From RYN-230 sp963768945 (lineage in GTDB: Bacteria; Actinomycetota; Actinomycetes; Streptosporangiales; Streptosporangiaceae): a stretch of 64,000 bases of DNA. The translations under genes were made by a program, and so were the position numbers. Below the pieces are notes generated by a model. It had not been told where the DNA came from and made no database searches. It worked only from the letters and a program-made list of their open reading frames with translations. Position 1 is the first letter of the stretch. Every line of letters begins with the position of its first letter. This document shows, piece by piece, positions 7,763 to 16,248 of this stretch. Location of the stretch: the NCBI GenBank assembly GCA_963768945.1, contig CAVYJW010000003.1, forward strand, positions 868,001 through 932,000, given 5' to 3'.

Positions 7763-9427
7763 GAGCTTGCGCAGGAACGCGTTGGCCACCGGGCCCGCGC
7801 TGTCCGCCCCGAAACCACCGCCCTCGACCAGCACCGCGAAGGCCAGGTCCCCGCGGTAGCCGATGAACCAGCCGTGCGAGTGCGTGCCGGTGCCGTACTG
7901 CGCGGTGCCGGTCTTGCCGTAGACACCCGCCGGGAAGCCGACCCCGGCCGCGGTGCCGCTGGTGACCACGGCGCGCATCATCGGCCGCAGCGTGCCCAGG
8001 ATGGCCGGGCTGAGCGGGTGCGACGGGCCCGGCTGCCGCGGCTGCGGGCTGGTGACCAGGATCGGGGGCCGCCAGGTGCCGTCCTCGATAGCCGCGGCCA
8101 CGCTGGCCTGGCTGAGCGGGTTGACCAGGTCGGTGCCCTGGCCGAAGGCGTCGGCAGCCACATCCACCGGCTCGCGGGGCGTGGTGAACCTGCCGAGCGT
8201 GGCGGGGATGCCCAGGTTGGGGCTGGTGTTGAAGCCGAACGTGGCGGCCATCGACGCCAGTGCGGCGCCCCCCAGCCGCTGGTAGGCCAGCATGGCGAAG
8301 GTGGAGTTGCACGACACCGCGAAGGCCGTCTGCAGGCTGGTCGTGCCCAGTTGCTCGTTGTCGTCGTTATGGAAGGTCCGGCCGCCGATGGTCACCTGGC
8401 TGGGGCACTGCACCGTGCTGGACGGGCGCATCCCCTTCTCGGCCAGGGCCGAGGCGGTGACCACCTTGAAGGTCGAGCCGGGCGGGAAGATGCCCGCCAG
8501 GGCCCGGTCGAACCCGCCCGGGCGCTCCACCACGGCCAGCACCTTGCCGGTAGACGGCTGGATGGCCACCATGTCGATCGGTTTCGACGTCGAGGCGCCG
8601 GACACGGCCGCCGACGCGGCCATCTGATCTTGCATGTCGAGGCTGGTCTGGACCGGCTTTCCCGGGGTGGCCGCGAAGCGGGCGGCCGTGGCGTCCACCT
8701 GCGTGCCAGGACCCTCGAGGCGGATGGTCAGCGCCAGGCCCGCCAGCCGAGCCTGGTACGCCTGCTCGATGCCGCCCTCGCCGATCAGGTCACCCGCCTG
8801 GTAGGGCGCACCGAGGGCCTTGGCCTGAGCCGCCGTGGCGGCTACGACCGTGCCGGTGAGCAGCGCGATGGACCCCGACTGGGCGATCACCGAGGGAGAG
8901 CTCAGCGCGGTGCCGTCGGAGGCCAGAACCGCGGCCCGGGCCGGCCAGACGGCGCTCTGCACGAACCGCTCGCCCGCCCGGAGCCGGGGATAGATGGCAG
9001 CCGGGCTCCAGTCCACCCGCCAGTGCCGGTTCCGGGTGACCAGCTGGAGCTGGCCCGGGTAGGTCCAGGTGTGCCCGCTGGCCAGCTCGTCGGTGGCCGT
9101 GAAATGGGCCCGGGCCGATCCGCCGTTATCGCTGACCTGTCCAAGCCTGAGGTGAATGCTCCGCAGGCCGAGCTCCGCCGCGGTCCGCCGCAGCGGGCTG
9201 GCCAGGCCGCCCGACGGCACGTTCACGCTGACCTTGCCCATCGCGGCGTAGCTGCCCTGCTGCCAGTCAGCCAGGTAGCTGGCGGCCGTCTGCTGAGGGC
9301 TGCCCTGGGTCCGCGTCAGCAGGACGTAGCCCCCCGCCGCGCCCGTCGCCACCACTACCACCGCGATCACGGCCACCACGATGACGAGGGTCCGCCGCTT
9401 CGTCCGGCGCATGCTGCCGTGGCTCAT
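7760..9427 (-). CDS. Penicillin-binding protein with MecA-like N-terminal domain
   Basis: Class B type transpeptidase of 555 residues that cross-links peptidoglycan outside the membrane. It has an N-terminal signal anchor (about 9-35), an NTF2-like MecA N-terminal domain (about 42-150), a dimerisation region and a transpeptidase domain. Catalytic motifs are present: S318-T-F-K, S372-C-N374 and K505-T-G507. The ATG at 9427 is chosen because it follows GGGAAAGG and directly precedes the positively charged anchor; longer readings run through the divergent PIG-L gene. Similar proteins in actinomycetes are paralogues of PbpA. Whether it gives beta-lactam tolerance is not visible. Confidence 0.9.
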   Translation of the reverse strand: MSHGSMRRTKRRTLVIVVAVIAVVVVATGAAGGYVLLTRTQGSPQQTAASYLADWQQGSYAAMGKVSVNVPSGGLASPLRRTAAELGLRSIHLRLGQVSDNGGSARAHFTATDELASGHTWTYPGQLQLVTRNRHWRVDWSPAAIYPRLRAGERFVQSAVWPARAAVLASDGTALSSPSVIAQSGSIALLTGTVVAATAAQAKALGAPYQAGDLIGEGGIEQAYQARLAGLALTIRLEGPGTQVDATAARFAATPGKPVQTSLDMQDQMAASAAVSGASTSKPIDMVAIQPSTGKVLAVVERPGGFDRALAGIFPPGSTFKVVTASALAEKGMRPSSTVQCPSQVTIGGRTFHNDDNEQLGTTSLQTAFAVSCNSTFAMLAYQRLGGAALASMAATFGFNTSPNLGIPATLGRFTTPREPVDVAADAFGQGTDLVNPLSQASVAAAIEDGTWRPPILVTSPQPRQPGPSHPLSPAILGTLRPMMRAVVTSGTAAGVGFPAGVYGKTGTAQYGTGTHSHGWFIGYRGDLAFAVLVEGGGFGADSAGPVANAFLRKL

Positions 9428-9610
9428 GGGCCGGCCTTTCCCGCTGGGCTGCCGCGGACACCGGGTCCGCGGGCCGGGCACAACGATAGCCGCGCCGGCC
9501 GTGGCCTCAGTGGCGAACCGGGTTGAGGCCGCCGGGCCCCCAGGCTGCGCGGCAGGCCCAAAGCGCGGGCCGGCCTGCAGGGATGCACCCCGGTCGGGCA
9601 GGCTGGTGTC

Positions 9611-10441
9611 ATGGCGGACAACCTCACCCTGATGGCAGTGCACGCGCATCCCGACGACGAGGCCTCGAGCACCGGGGGAGTGCTCGCCCGTTACGGCGCC
9701 GAGGGCATCCGCACGGTGGTCGTCACCTGCACCAACGGCGAGTTCGGGGACTCCCCGGGCGGGATCAAGCCTGGCGATGACGGCCATCACGAGGAGGAAG
9801 TGGCCGAGCTCAGGCTGGCTGAGCTCAGGGAATCCGCCAAGCACCTGGGAGTCACGGACCTCGAGCTGCTCGGCTACCACGACTCCGGGATGGTGGAGTG
9901 GGACTACAAGAGCCGGCCCGACGCCTTCTGCAACGTGCCGCTGGACGACGTGGCGGCCCGCATCGGCGAGCTGATCGAACGGTACCGGCCGCAGGTCGTG
10001 ATCACCTACGACCCTGACGGCGGGTACCAGCACCCCGACCACGTGCACGCCAGCCTGGCCGCGGCGGAGGCGGTCAGGCGCACCGGCATCCCGGCGAAGC
10101 TGTACCTGACCGCGATGCCGATCAGCAAGTGGCGGGAACTGTGGTCCGCGCTGAAGGAGGCAGGCGCGGACGTGCCTGACGGGGGCAGCATCAGCCCCGA
10201 GACGCAGCAGCAGATGGAGGCCTCCGAGCAGCGCATCACGACCACCATCGACATCCGCCCGGTGCTGGCCCGCAAGCAGGCCGCGCTGATGGCGCACGCC
10301 AGCCAGATCAGTGAGTCGTGGTTCAGCAAGATCCCGCCCGAGCTCGGCGAGCGGGTGTTCGGCGAGGAGAGCTTCATCCGGGCGATGGACACCACCGGCG
10401 CCCCGGTGCCCGAGGACGACCTGTTCGCGGGACTTCGGTGA
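9611..10441 (+). CDS. PIG-L deacetylase, mycothiol S-conjugate amidase-like
   Basis: Zinc-dependent PIG-L family protein of 276 residues. The metal site is visible as AVHAHPDDEAS (His13, Asp16) and HPDH (His141, His144). Length, the GDSPGGIKPG segment and the long C-terminal half with NVPLDDVAARIGELI resemble Mca, which cleaves mycothiol-drug adducts, more than MshB, which acts in mycothiol synthesis. The assignment to Mca is likely but not certain. It ends at 10441 and abuts, stop to stop, the LigD gene on the other strand, leaving no room for a terminator. Confidence 0.8.
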   Translation: MADNLTLMAVHAHPDDEASSTGGVLARYGAEGIRTVVVTCTNGEFGDSPGGIKPGDDGHHEEEVAELRLAELRESAKHLGVTDLELLGYHDSGMVEWDYKSRPDAFCNVPLDDVAARIGELIERYRPQVVITYDPDGGYQHPDHVHASLAAAEAVRRTGIPAKLYLTAMPISKWRELWSALKEAGADVPDGGSISPETQQQMEASEQRITTTIDIRPVLARKQAALMAHASQISESWFSKIPPELGERVFGEESFIRAMDTTGAPVPEDDLFAGLR

Positions 10442-12088
10442 CTAGCTGACCGGGGGAAGCACCTGGCCGTCGTCCAGCACGGTGCGGAACGGGTCGCCGA
10501 GCCGGGCCACCCGTGCCGGGATGTCGCGGATCGTGAACGCGTCGGGCCGCGGCGCCGGATCGTCCAGCTCGTCCCACTCCAGGGGGGTGGACACCGGCGC
10601 CCCGGCCGCGGCCCGCGGGCTATAGGGCGCGACCAGGGTCTTGTTGCTGGCGTTCTGGGTGTAGTCGAGGCGGGCCAGCCCGCCCCGGTCATGCACGTCC
10701 CACTTCCAGCTCACCAGCTGGGGCACGACCGCGCCGATGGCCCGCGAAAGCTGCTCCACCCACGCCCGGGTCTCGCTGAAGCTGGGCCCCGGGGCGACGG
10801 GGATCCAGATCTGGATGCCGCGCCTGCCGGTGAGCTTCGGCTGGCCCCGCACGCCCAGATGCTCCAGGGCGGTGCGGTGCAGCCGGGCCAGCACCAGCAC
10901 CTCGTCCCACGACGTGGCCGGGCCGGGGTCGATGTCGATGAGCGCGTAGCTGGGCCGGTCCGGCTGGCCGGCCCGCGCGGTCCAGGCGTGCCACTCCAGG
11001 GCGCCGAAGTTAGCCGCCCACACCAGCGCGCCCGGCTCGTCGGCGACCAGGTAGGTGGTGGTCTTGCCGGGCTCGGCGGCAGGGTCGTGCCAGCGCGGCA
11101 GCCAGTCCGGTGCGTGGTCAGGCAGCTGCTTGTGCCAGAACCCGGCGGACTGCGCCCCACCCGGGAAACGGTGCATGTTGAGCGGGTGGCCGGCCAGGTA
11201 AGGCAGCACGACCGGGGCGATCTGCGCCGAGTACCTGATGAGCTCGCGCTTGGTCACCGCGGGCTCCCCAGGGCGGCCGGGGAACAGTTCCTTGCCGAGG
11301 TTGGTCAGCCGCAGTGAGCGGCCGAACACCTCCCAGGTACCGCGGTCGCCGAGCGCGTCCAGTGCGGCCAGCTCGCCCGGACTGGGCCCGCTGACGGCTG
11401 GGGGGCGCAGCCGGACCGACGCGGACGCGGCCGGCAGGTCCGGCCGCCACATGCGCTCCGGATCGGCCTTGACCTCCTCGTTGGTACGCCCGCTGAGCAC
11501 CGATGCCGGGTGGTCCTCCGGATCCCAGCCCGCGACGGCGTACTCGTCGTGCTTGTGCACCAGCAGCCACTGCTCCGAGCCCGGGCCGGTGGCGCCGTCC
11601 CGGCCGCGGCGCACCAGGATCAGCCGGCCGCGCAGCTTATCGCCGTGCACATCCACGTGCAGCTCGCCGGCGGCCACGGCGGCGGCCGGGTCGTCGGTCG
11701 CGTGCGGCTCCCAGGTGCCGCGGTCCCACACGATCACGTCACCCGCCCCGTACTCACCACGCGGGATCACCCCCTCGAAGTCGAGGTACTCCAGTGGATG
11801 GTCCTCGACGTGCACCGCGGTGCGCTTCACGTCCGCGTCCATCGTGGGACCCCGAGGGACCGCCCAGCTGGCCAGCACGCCGCCGATCTCGAAGCGGAGG
11901 TCATAGTGCAGCCGCCGCGCCCGGTGCCGCTGCACGACGAACCGCCGCGCCCCGGTGGCCGCCTCACCGGCGGGCTGGCCGGCTGTCCCGCGCGCCTGGC
12001 TGGCCGTCTGGGCGGCGGGCTCGCCGGAAGGCTCGGGCGTGCGCGTGAAATCCCGCTTGTGCTGGTACGGAGTGAGCTTCCCGGGCAC
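10442..12088 (-). CDS. ligD: LigD-type 3'-phosphoesterase and polymerase protein
   Basis: Two-domain NHEJ protein of 548 residues. The N-terminal 3'-phosphoesterase domain (about 40-190) shows RRLHYDLRFE with His58, SWAVPRGPT, AVHVEDHPLEYLDFEG and IPRGEYGAGD; this domain trims 3' ends. The polymerase domain (about 245-540) has RLTNLGKELFPG, YALIDIDPG with the metal Asp pair near 383-385, and GRRGIQIWIPV. There is no ATP-dependent ligase domain. GTG at 12088 is preferred because AGGGAGG lies 6 bases upstream; longer in-frame readings only translate a 15-bp tandem repeat. Together with the polymerase gene at 1046-2065 it suggests a partly unfused LigD system. Confidence 0.92.
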   Translation of the reverse strand: MPGKLTPYQHKRDFTRTPEPSGEPAAQTASQARGTAGQPAGEAATGARRFVVQRHRARRLHYDLRFEIGGVLASWAVPRGPTMDADVKRTAVHVEDHPLEYLDFEGVIPRGEYGAGDVIVWDRGTWEPHATDDPAAAVAAGELHVDVHGDKLRGRLILVRRGRDGATGPGSEQWLLVHKHDEYAVAGWDPEDHPASVLSGRTNEEVKADPERMWRPDLPAASASVRLRPPAVSGPSPGELAALDALGDRGTWEVFGRSLRLTNLGKELFPGRPGEPAVTKRELIRYSAQIAPVVLPYLAGHPLNMHRFPGGAQSAGFWHKQLPDHAPDWLPRWHDPAAEPGKTTTYLVADEPGALVWAANFGALEWHAWTARAGQPDRPSYALIDIDPGPATSWDEVLVLARLHRTALEHLGVRGQPKLTGRRGIQIWIPVAPGPSFSETRAWVEQLSRAIGAVVPQLVSWKWDVHDRGGLARLDYTQNASNKTLVAPYSPRAAAGAPVSTPLEWDELDDPAPRPDAFTIRDIPARVARLGDPFRTVLDDGQVLPPVS

Positions 12089-12116
12089 TGCCACCTCCCT
12101 GCCACCCGCCTGCGTG

Positions 12117-12190
12117 CGACCCGCCTGCCTGCCTGCGACCCGCCTGCCTGCGACCCGCCTGCCTGCCACCCGCCTGCCTGCCACCCGCTC
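12117..12190. repeat. 15-bp tandem repeat upstream of LigD gene
   Basis: About five units of the form CGACCCGCCTGCCTG, partly degenerate, lie between the LigD start and the MFS promoter region. If read on the minus strand it would encode Val-Ala-Gly-Arg-Arg repeats, but the ribosome site downstream argues that it is non-coding leader. Confidence 0.7.
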
Positions 12191-12260
12191 CTGCCATGCC
12201 CGCATACGGCGGGGTCACACCCGGGGTAGATACGGGCGGCCGGGTCGCCCGGTAAAGTGT

Positions 12261-12274
12261 TTGCTATACAGCAA
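12261..12274. promoter_or_regulatory. Palindrome in MFS promoter region
   Basis: TTGCT, ATAC, AGCAA forms an inverted repeat in the AT-richer stretch just before the MFS gene; TATACA within it could serve as a -10. Sites of this TTGC...GCAA shape often bind MarR or TetR type repressors of exporters. No regulator gene is adjacent. Confidence 0.4.
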
Positions 12275-12299
12275 GTAATTACGACGAGGGGTGCAGCCT

Positions 12300-13703
12300 G
12301 TGACAGATGCCGGCGGCCAGGCCGGGGCCCCTGGCCAGGCCGGGGCCCCCGGCCACGCCGGGGCGGCGGGCGGCGCCGGGGCCCCGAGCGGCGGCGGGGC
12401 GGCGGGCGGGAGCCGCCAGGGGTTCTGGCGCAGCACTTTCTCCTCACTGCGGATCCCGAACTACCGGCTGTACTTCACCGGCCAGTCGGTCTCGCTCGCC
12501 GGGACCTGGATGCAGATGACCGCGCAATCCTGGCTGGTGCTCACGCTCACCCACTCCAGCACCGACCTGGGCTTCGTGCTGGCCCTGCAGACCCTGCCCA
12601 TCCTGCTCCTCGCGCCCTACGGCGGGGTGGTGGCCGACCGGGTGGACAAGCGCCGGCTCATGGTCGTGCTGCAGATCGCGATGGGCCTGCAGGCCCTGGT
12701 ACTAGGGCTGCTGACCGTCGCCGGCGTGGTCCGCTTCTGGGAGGTCGGCCTGCTGGCCGTCATCCTGGGCCTGAACAACGCGTTCGAGAACTCCGCCCGG
12801 CAGGCGTTCGTCCGGGAGATGGTCGGGCCGGACGAGCTGCGCAACGCGGTCACGCTGAACTCGGTGACGGTCAACGCGGCCCGCGCGGTCGGGCCCGCGA
12901 TCGGCGGCGTGCTGATCGCCACCGTGGGCATCGGCACGTGCTTCCTGCTCAACGCGGCGAGTTTCGCGGCCGTGGTCACCTCGCTGCTGGTGATGGACCG
13001 CGCCGCCCTGCAGCCTTCCCGTCCGGCCCCGCGGGCCCCGGGGCAGCTGCGCGAGGGCCTGCGCTACGCACGCCGCATCCCCACGATCGCGATCCCGCTG
13101 GCCATGATGAGCCTGGTCGGCCTGTTCGCCTACGAATTCCCGGTCTCGCTTCCGCTGCTGGCCCAGCGCACGTTCCACGGCGGCGCGGAGGCCTACGGCT
13201 TCATGACCGCGGCGATGGGCATCGGCGCGGTCATCGGTGGCCTGTTCACGGCGGCCCGGGGCCGGACCGGACTGCGGCCGATGATCATCGCTTCGGTGGG
13301 GTTCGGCGTGGCCATCCTGGTCACGGCGTTCGCCCCGGTGATCGCCCTGGCCTACGCGGCGCTCCTGTTCGTGGGCTGGGCCAGCGTCTCGTTCATCGCG
13401 ATCGGGAACTCGACGATCCAGCTCAGCGCGGAGCCGCAGATGCGCGGCCGGGTTATCGCGCTTTGGCAGGTCGCCTTCCAGGGGACGACGCCGGTCGGCG
13501 GCCCCGCGATCGGCGGGATCATCGCCCTGGCCGGCCCGCGCGGGGGCCTCGCGGTCGGCGGTGCGGCCTGCCTGCTGGCAGGCGGCGGGGGAGCGCTGCT
13601 CGCCCGCCGCGCGGGCCGCGCGGGCCGCGCTGGCCGCGCTGGCCGCGCGGCCCGCGGCGAGGAGACTGGCCGCCCGCAGACGCAGGGCAGCCGGGCCGCC
13701 TGA
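12300..13703 (+). CDS. MFS transporter (EntS/MFS_3-like exporter)
   Basis: Membrane protein of 467 residues with 12 predicted helices and the MFS_3 hallmarks: FRSLRIPNYRLYFTGQ-like entry helix (here LRIPNYRLYFTGQSVSLAG), the loop GGVVADRVDKRRLM after helix 2, and the central NAFENSARQAFVREMV segment. These proteins export siderophores or drugs. The N-terminal 45 residues are a Gly/Ala/Pro low-complexity tail with AGAPG repeats, and the C-terminus has RAGRAGRAGRA repeats. GTG at 12300 is preferred because GAGGG lies 9 bases before it; GTG at 12291 touches that sequence. Confidence 0.88.
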   Translation: MTDAGGQAGAPGQAGAPGHAGAAGGAGAPSGGGAAGGSRQGFWRSTFSSLRIPNYRLYFTGQSVSLAGTWMQMTAQSWLVLTLTHSSTDLGFVLALQTLPILLLAPYGGVVADRVDKRRLMVVLQIAMGLQALVLGLLTVAGVVRFWEVGLLAVILGLNNAFENSARQAFVREMVGPDELRNAVTLNSVTVNAARAVGPAIGGVLIATVGIGTCFLLNAASFAAVVTSLLVMDRAALQPSRPAPRAPGQLREGLRYARRIPTIAIPLAMMSLVGLFAYEFPVSLPLLAQRTFHGGAEAYGFMTAAMGIGAVIGGLFTAARGRTGLRPMIIASVGFGVAILVTAFAPVIALAYAALLFVGWASVSFIAIGNSTIQLSAEPQMRGRVIALWQVAFQGTTPVGGPAIGGIIALAGPRGGLAVGGAACLLAGGGGALLARRAGRAGRAGRAGRAARGEETGRPQTQGSRAA

Positions 13704-13724
13704 CCGCGGCCGCACGGCCGGTCA
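13701..13724. terminator. Hairpin between convergent MFS and LLM genes
   Basis: TGACC at 13701 pairs with GGTCA at 13720, with an inner GGCCG/CGGCC stem and a small bulge. The stop codons of both convergent genes form the outer arms, as in the hairpin near 7.7 kb. No T-tract. Confidence 0.4.
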
Positions 13725-14690
13725 GCCGCCCTCGCGCAGGGCCGGCAGCAGCTCATCCTCGGCCCAGGCGATGAACTGGCCCTGCTGCTCCCCACCCACC
13801 TGGATCAGGGCCAGGTGGGTAAAGCCCGCCTCGGTGAACTTCCTGGCCGCCCTGACATGCACCGCCGGATCGGGCCCGCAGGGCACCAGCTGGGTGATGT
13901 CCTCCTCGCGGACGTGCGCGGACGCGGCGTCGAACGAGCGGGGCTCGGGGAGCTCGGACATCACGGGCCAGCCCGGGGCGGCCCAGCGCCACAGCCGCCG
14001 GGCGCGGGCCCGGGCGGCCTGCTCGTCGGGGTCATAGCAGATCGGCAGCTGCCCGTACTTCGGCTTGGCTTCGCCGCCGGCCTGGTTGAAGTCCCGGATG
14101 AGCGCCGGGTCCGGCTCGGTGGCGATCAGGCACTCGCCCTCGTCGGCGGCCAGCTGCGCCGACTCCGTGCTGGAGGCCGCGACGCCGATCGGCACCGGGG
14201 TGTCCGGCAGGTCGTACAGCCTGGCCCGCTCCACCCGGAAGTGCCGGCCGCTGAAGTTCATGTAGTCGCCGGTGAACAGGTGGCGGATGATCCGGATGGC
14301 CTCGCCCAGCCGCTCGTGACGGACCCGCGGGCTGGGCCACCCGCCGCCGACCACATGCTCGTTGAGGTTTTCCCCGGACCCGAGTCCCAGGGTGAACCGG
14401 CCACCGGACAGCACGCCGATGGTCGCGGCCTTCTGGGCGACGACGGCGGGGTGGTAGCGGAACGTCGGGCAGGTCACCATCGTCATCAGGGGAAGCCGGT
14501 GGGTGGCCTGCGCGGCGGCGCCGAGCACCGCCCAGGCGTAGCCGGAATGTCCCTGGTCCTCGAGCCAGGGAAAGTAGTGATCGGTCATGACCGAGAAATC
14601 GAACCCGGCCTGCTCGGCGGCCTGCAGGTCGCTCACCAGCTGCCGGACCGGGGTCTGCTCGCACATGGCCGTGTAGCCGTACTGTGTCAT
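13722..14690 (-). CDS. F420-dependent LLM class oxidoreductase (G6PDH-related)
   Basis: Luciferase-like monooxygenase fold protein of 322 residues. Features of the F420 subgroup include FDFSVMTDHYFPWLEDQGHS, the VTCPTFRYHPAVVAQKAATI strand-helix, and the GRFTLGLGSGENLNEHVVGG loop that binds the deazaflavin. It resembles F420-dependent glucose-6-phosphate dehydrogenase relatives in the TIGR03557 type group; the substrate is not known. ATG at 14690 gives the normal N-terminus. It is convergent with the MFS gene. Confidence 0.88.
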   Translation of the reverse strand: MTQYGYTAMCEQTPVRQLVSDLQAAEQAGFDFSVMTDHYFPWLEDQGHSGYAWAVLGAAAQATHRLPLMTMVTCPTFRYHPAVVAQKAATIGVLSGGRFTLGLGSGENLNEHVVGGGWPSPRVRHERLGEAIRIIRHLFTGDYMNFSGRHFRVERARLYDLPDTPVPIGVAASSTESAQLAADEGECLIATEPDPALIRDFNQAGGEAKPKYGQLPICYDPDEQAARARARRLWRWAAPGWPVMSELPEPRSFDAASAHVREEDITQLVPCGPDPAVHVRAARKFTEAGFTHLALIQVGGEQQGQFIAWAEDELLPALREGG

Positions 14691-14849
14691 GGCAAGGTCC
14701 CTACCCGGCCATGACACCGTCCCCACCCGGTCATGGCACAGGTCCCCACCCTCCCGGGTGCGGTGCGGCCCTACCGGGCCCGGGCGTAACCCAGGGTGAC
14801 CAGAACCTCGGCGATCTTCCGCGTAGCCTGCCCAGCCCGGGGTAGCTGG

Positions 14850-15635
14850 ATGAACGTGGACAAGACCACTGGGGGCGCCGGACGCGCCGCCGAACCGGCC
14901 GAGCAGCCCGAGCAGCCCGCGCTGTCCAGCGAGGCAGCCGAGCTGGTCGGCGAGATCAGCGAGGGCAGCAGCCTGACCCGGCGCCGCCGCGTGATGGCGG
15001 CCACGTCCCGGGTCGCCCGCCGGGGAAGCCGGTCCGGCTGGTCGGGAGTGGCCTCGGGAGGCCGCTGGCTGACCTCCCAGGTGCTGGCGATGGCGCCCCG
15101 GCTGCCCGTGCGGGACCAGCAGAAGCTCCGGGCCCAGTTTCCCGGCCTCGGCCCGGAGGAGATCGCGGACCAGCTGATCAAGGGCGCATCCCGGGCTGCC
15201 GCGTCCGTGGGCGCGGCGGTGGGCGCATCCATGCTGCTGCCGCTGCCGTCCGCCCCGGTCGAGGTGGCGTTCGAGACCCTGGCGGTCGTCGGGATCGAGC
15301 TGAAGCTCGTGGCCGAGCTGCACGAGCTCTACGGGATGCGGGCCCCGGGGTCGGCCCCCGAACGCATGCTGGCCTACGTCGTGGCCTGGGCACATCGGCG
15401 CGGTGTGGCCCTAGTGCCGGGAGGCCTGGCCCTGGCCGTGGGGTCGCCGCTGCGCAGGCAGCTGGAGCGGCGGCTCCTTGCCCGCGCAGGCCGGAGTGCC
15501 GTGTCCCTGGGACCGCTGCTGACCGGAGCCGCCGCCGGGGCGATGCTCAACCGGCGCGAGACCCGCCGGCTCGGCGAGGACGTGCGCAGAGACCTGCGGC
15601 GCCGCTCGTCGCGGGGATCAGGCTGGCCTGGCTGA
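14850..15635 (+). CDS. Conserved protein, EcsC-like hydrophobic segment
   Basis: Protein of 261 residues without a confident family. A Gln/Glu/Ala-rich N-terminus is followed by a basic stretch, then a hydrophobic core LPLPSAPVEVAFETLAVVGIELKLVAELHELYG at about 132-164 whose ending LVAELHELYG resembles the EcsC signature, and a C-terminal hydrophobic patch before an Arg-rich tail. Likely membrane-associated. ATG at 14850 is chosen because it lies close to a GGTAGCTGG and removes an unlike leader; ATG at 14796 is possible only with a divergent leader. Flanked by an F420 enzyme and a STAS protein. Confidence 0.6.
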   Translation: MNVDKTTGGAGRAAEPAEQPEQPALSSEAAELVGEISEGSSLTRRRRVMAATSRVARRGSRSGWSGVASGGRWLTSQVLAMAPRLPVRDQQKLRAQFPGLGPEEIADQLIKGASRAAASVGAAVGASMLLPLPSAPVEVAFETLAVVGIELKLVAELHELYGMRAPGSAPERMLAYVVAWAHRRGVALVPGGLALAVGSPLRRQLERRLLARAGRSAVSLGPLLTGAAAGAMLNRRETRRLGEDVRRDLRRRSSRGSGWPG

Positions 15636-15704
15636 TCCCCGCGACGGCCCGGCGGCCCGGGGCGGTCCCGGCCGTCGCTCCAGGCCGCCGGCGGCCCTGG
15701 CCTG

Positions 15705-16046
15705 CTAGTCCACCGCCAGTCCGGGGAGCGCGTCCCAGCCGGTGATGGCGAGCACGGCGCGGATGTGCCGGGGCAGGTTGTGCAGCACCACCTGCCGGGG
15801 GTGATCTGCGGCGTCCTCGATGGCCAGCCGCACGATGGCCCGCAGCCCGGCCAGGTCGCAGTAGCTCAACCCGCTGAGGTCGAGGTGCACCACCCGGTGC
15901 CCCTCGGCGAACTCGTGCAGGGAGGTCACGAGGGCGGGGTATGTCGCCTCATCGATCTCCCCGTCGATGGCCAGCCCGGGCGGGGATGAGATCCGGGTGA
16001 TCCGCAATATCCCGTTGTCATAAGCGGGATGACGCTCGGCCCTCAC
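15705..16046 (-). CDS. STAS domain protein (anti-anti-sigma-like)
   Basis: STAS fold protein of 113 residues. Strand VVHLDLSGLSYCDLAGLRAI matches anti-sigma factor antagonists. In phosphorylated members a Ser or Thr follows Asp in the D-S-S/T-G turn; here the turn reads Asp64-Leu65-Ala66-Gly67, so the usual phosphate acceptor is missing. It may be a constitutively active antagonist or a structural partner. It lies next to a stress-promoter GH15 gene and 3.5 kb from a SigF-like sigma gene. GAGGTAGATCC provides the ribosome site before its start. Confidence 0.85.
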   Translation of the reverse strand: MRAERHPAYDNGILRITRISSPPGLAIDGEIDEATYPALVTSLHEFAEGHRVVHLDLSGLSYCDLAGLRAIVRLAIEDAADHPRQVVLHNLPRHIRAVLAITGWDALPGLAVD

Positions 16047-16248
16047 GGATCTACCTCCCTGCGCGGGTATTGAGGCACCTGCTGCCAGGTGGGGCGGGAT
16101 GAAGAATACGCTGACCAGCGCCTGCCCGGTGGACTCTGCGGGCCGGGGTCAGGGTCAGGGACACCGGGGGTGCCCAGCCGGGCTGGACAGCGCTCTACCC
16201 GATGAATACGTGACCGGCGGCGGTGGCGGTTGCCGCGTTCGCCAGCGG

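Noticed and set aside
7730..9526. 598-codon plus-strand open frame opposite the PBP gene
   Set aside because: Low-complexity Arg/Gly/Ala product with no family pattern; the opposite strand encodes SxxK, SxN and KTG motifs.
9428..10297. N-terminal extension of the PBP frame to 10297
   Set aside because: It runs antisense through the PIG-L gene; a ribosome site and signal anchor define the start at 9427.
12117..12190. Possible CRISPR-like array
   Set aside because: Units are 15 bases in direct tandem with no spacers; the same holds for the other tandem repeats of the window.
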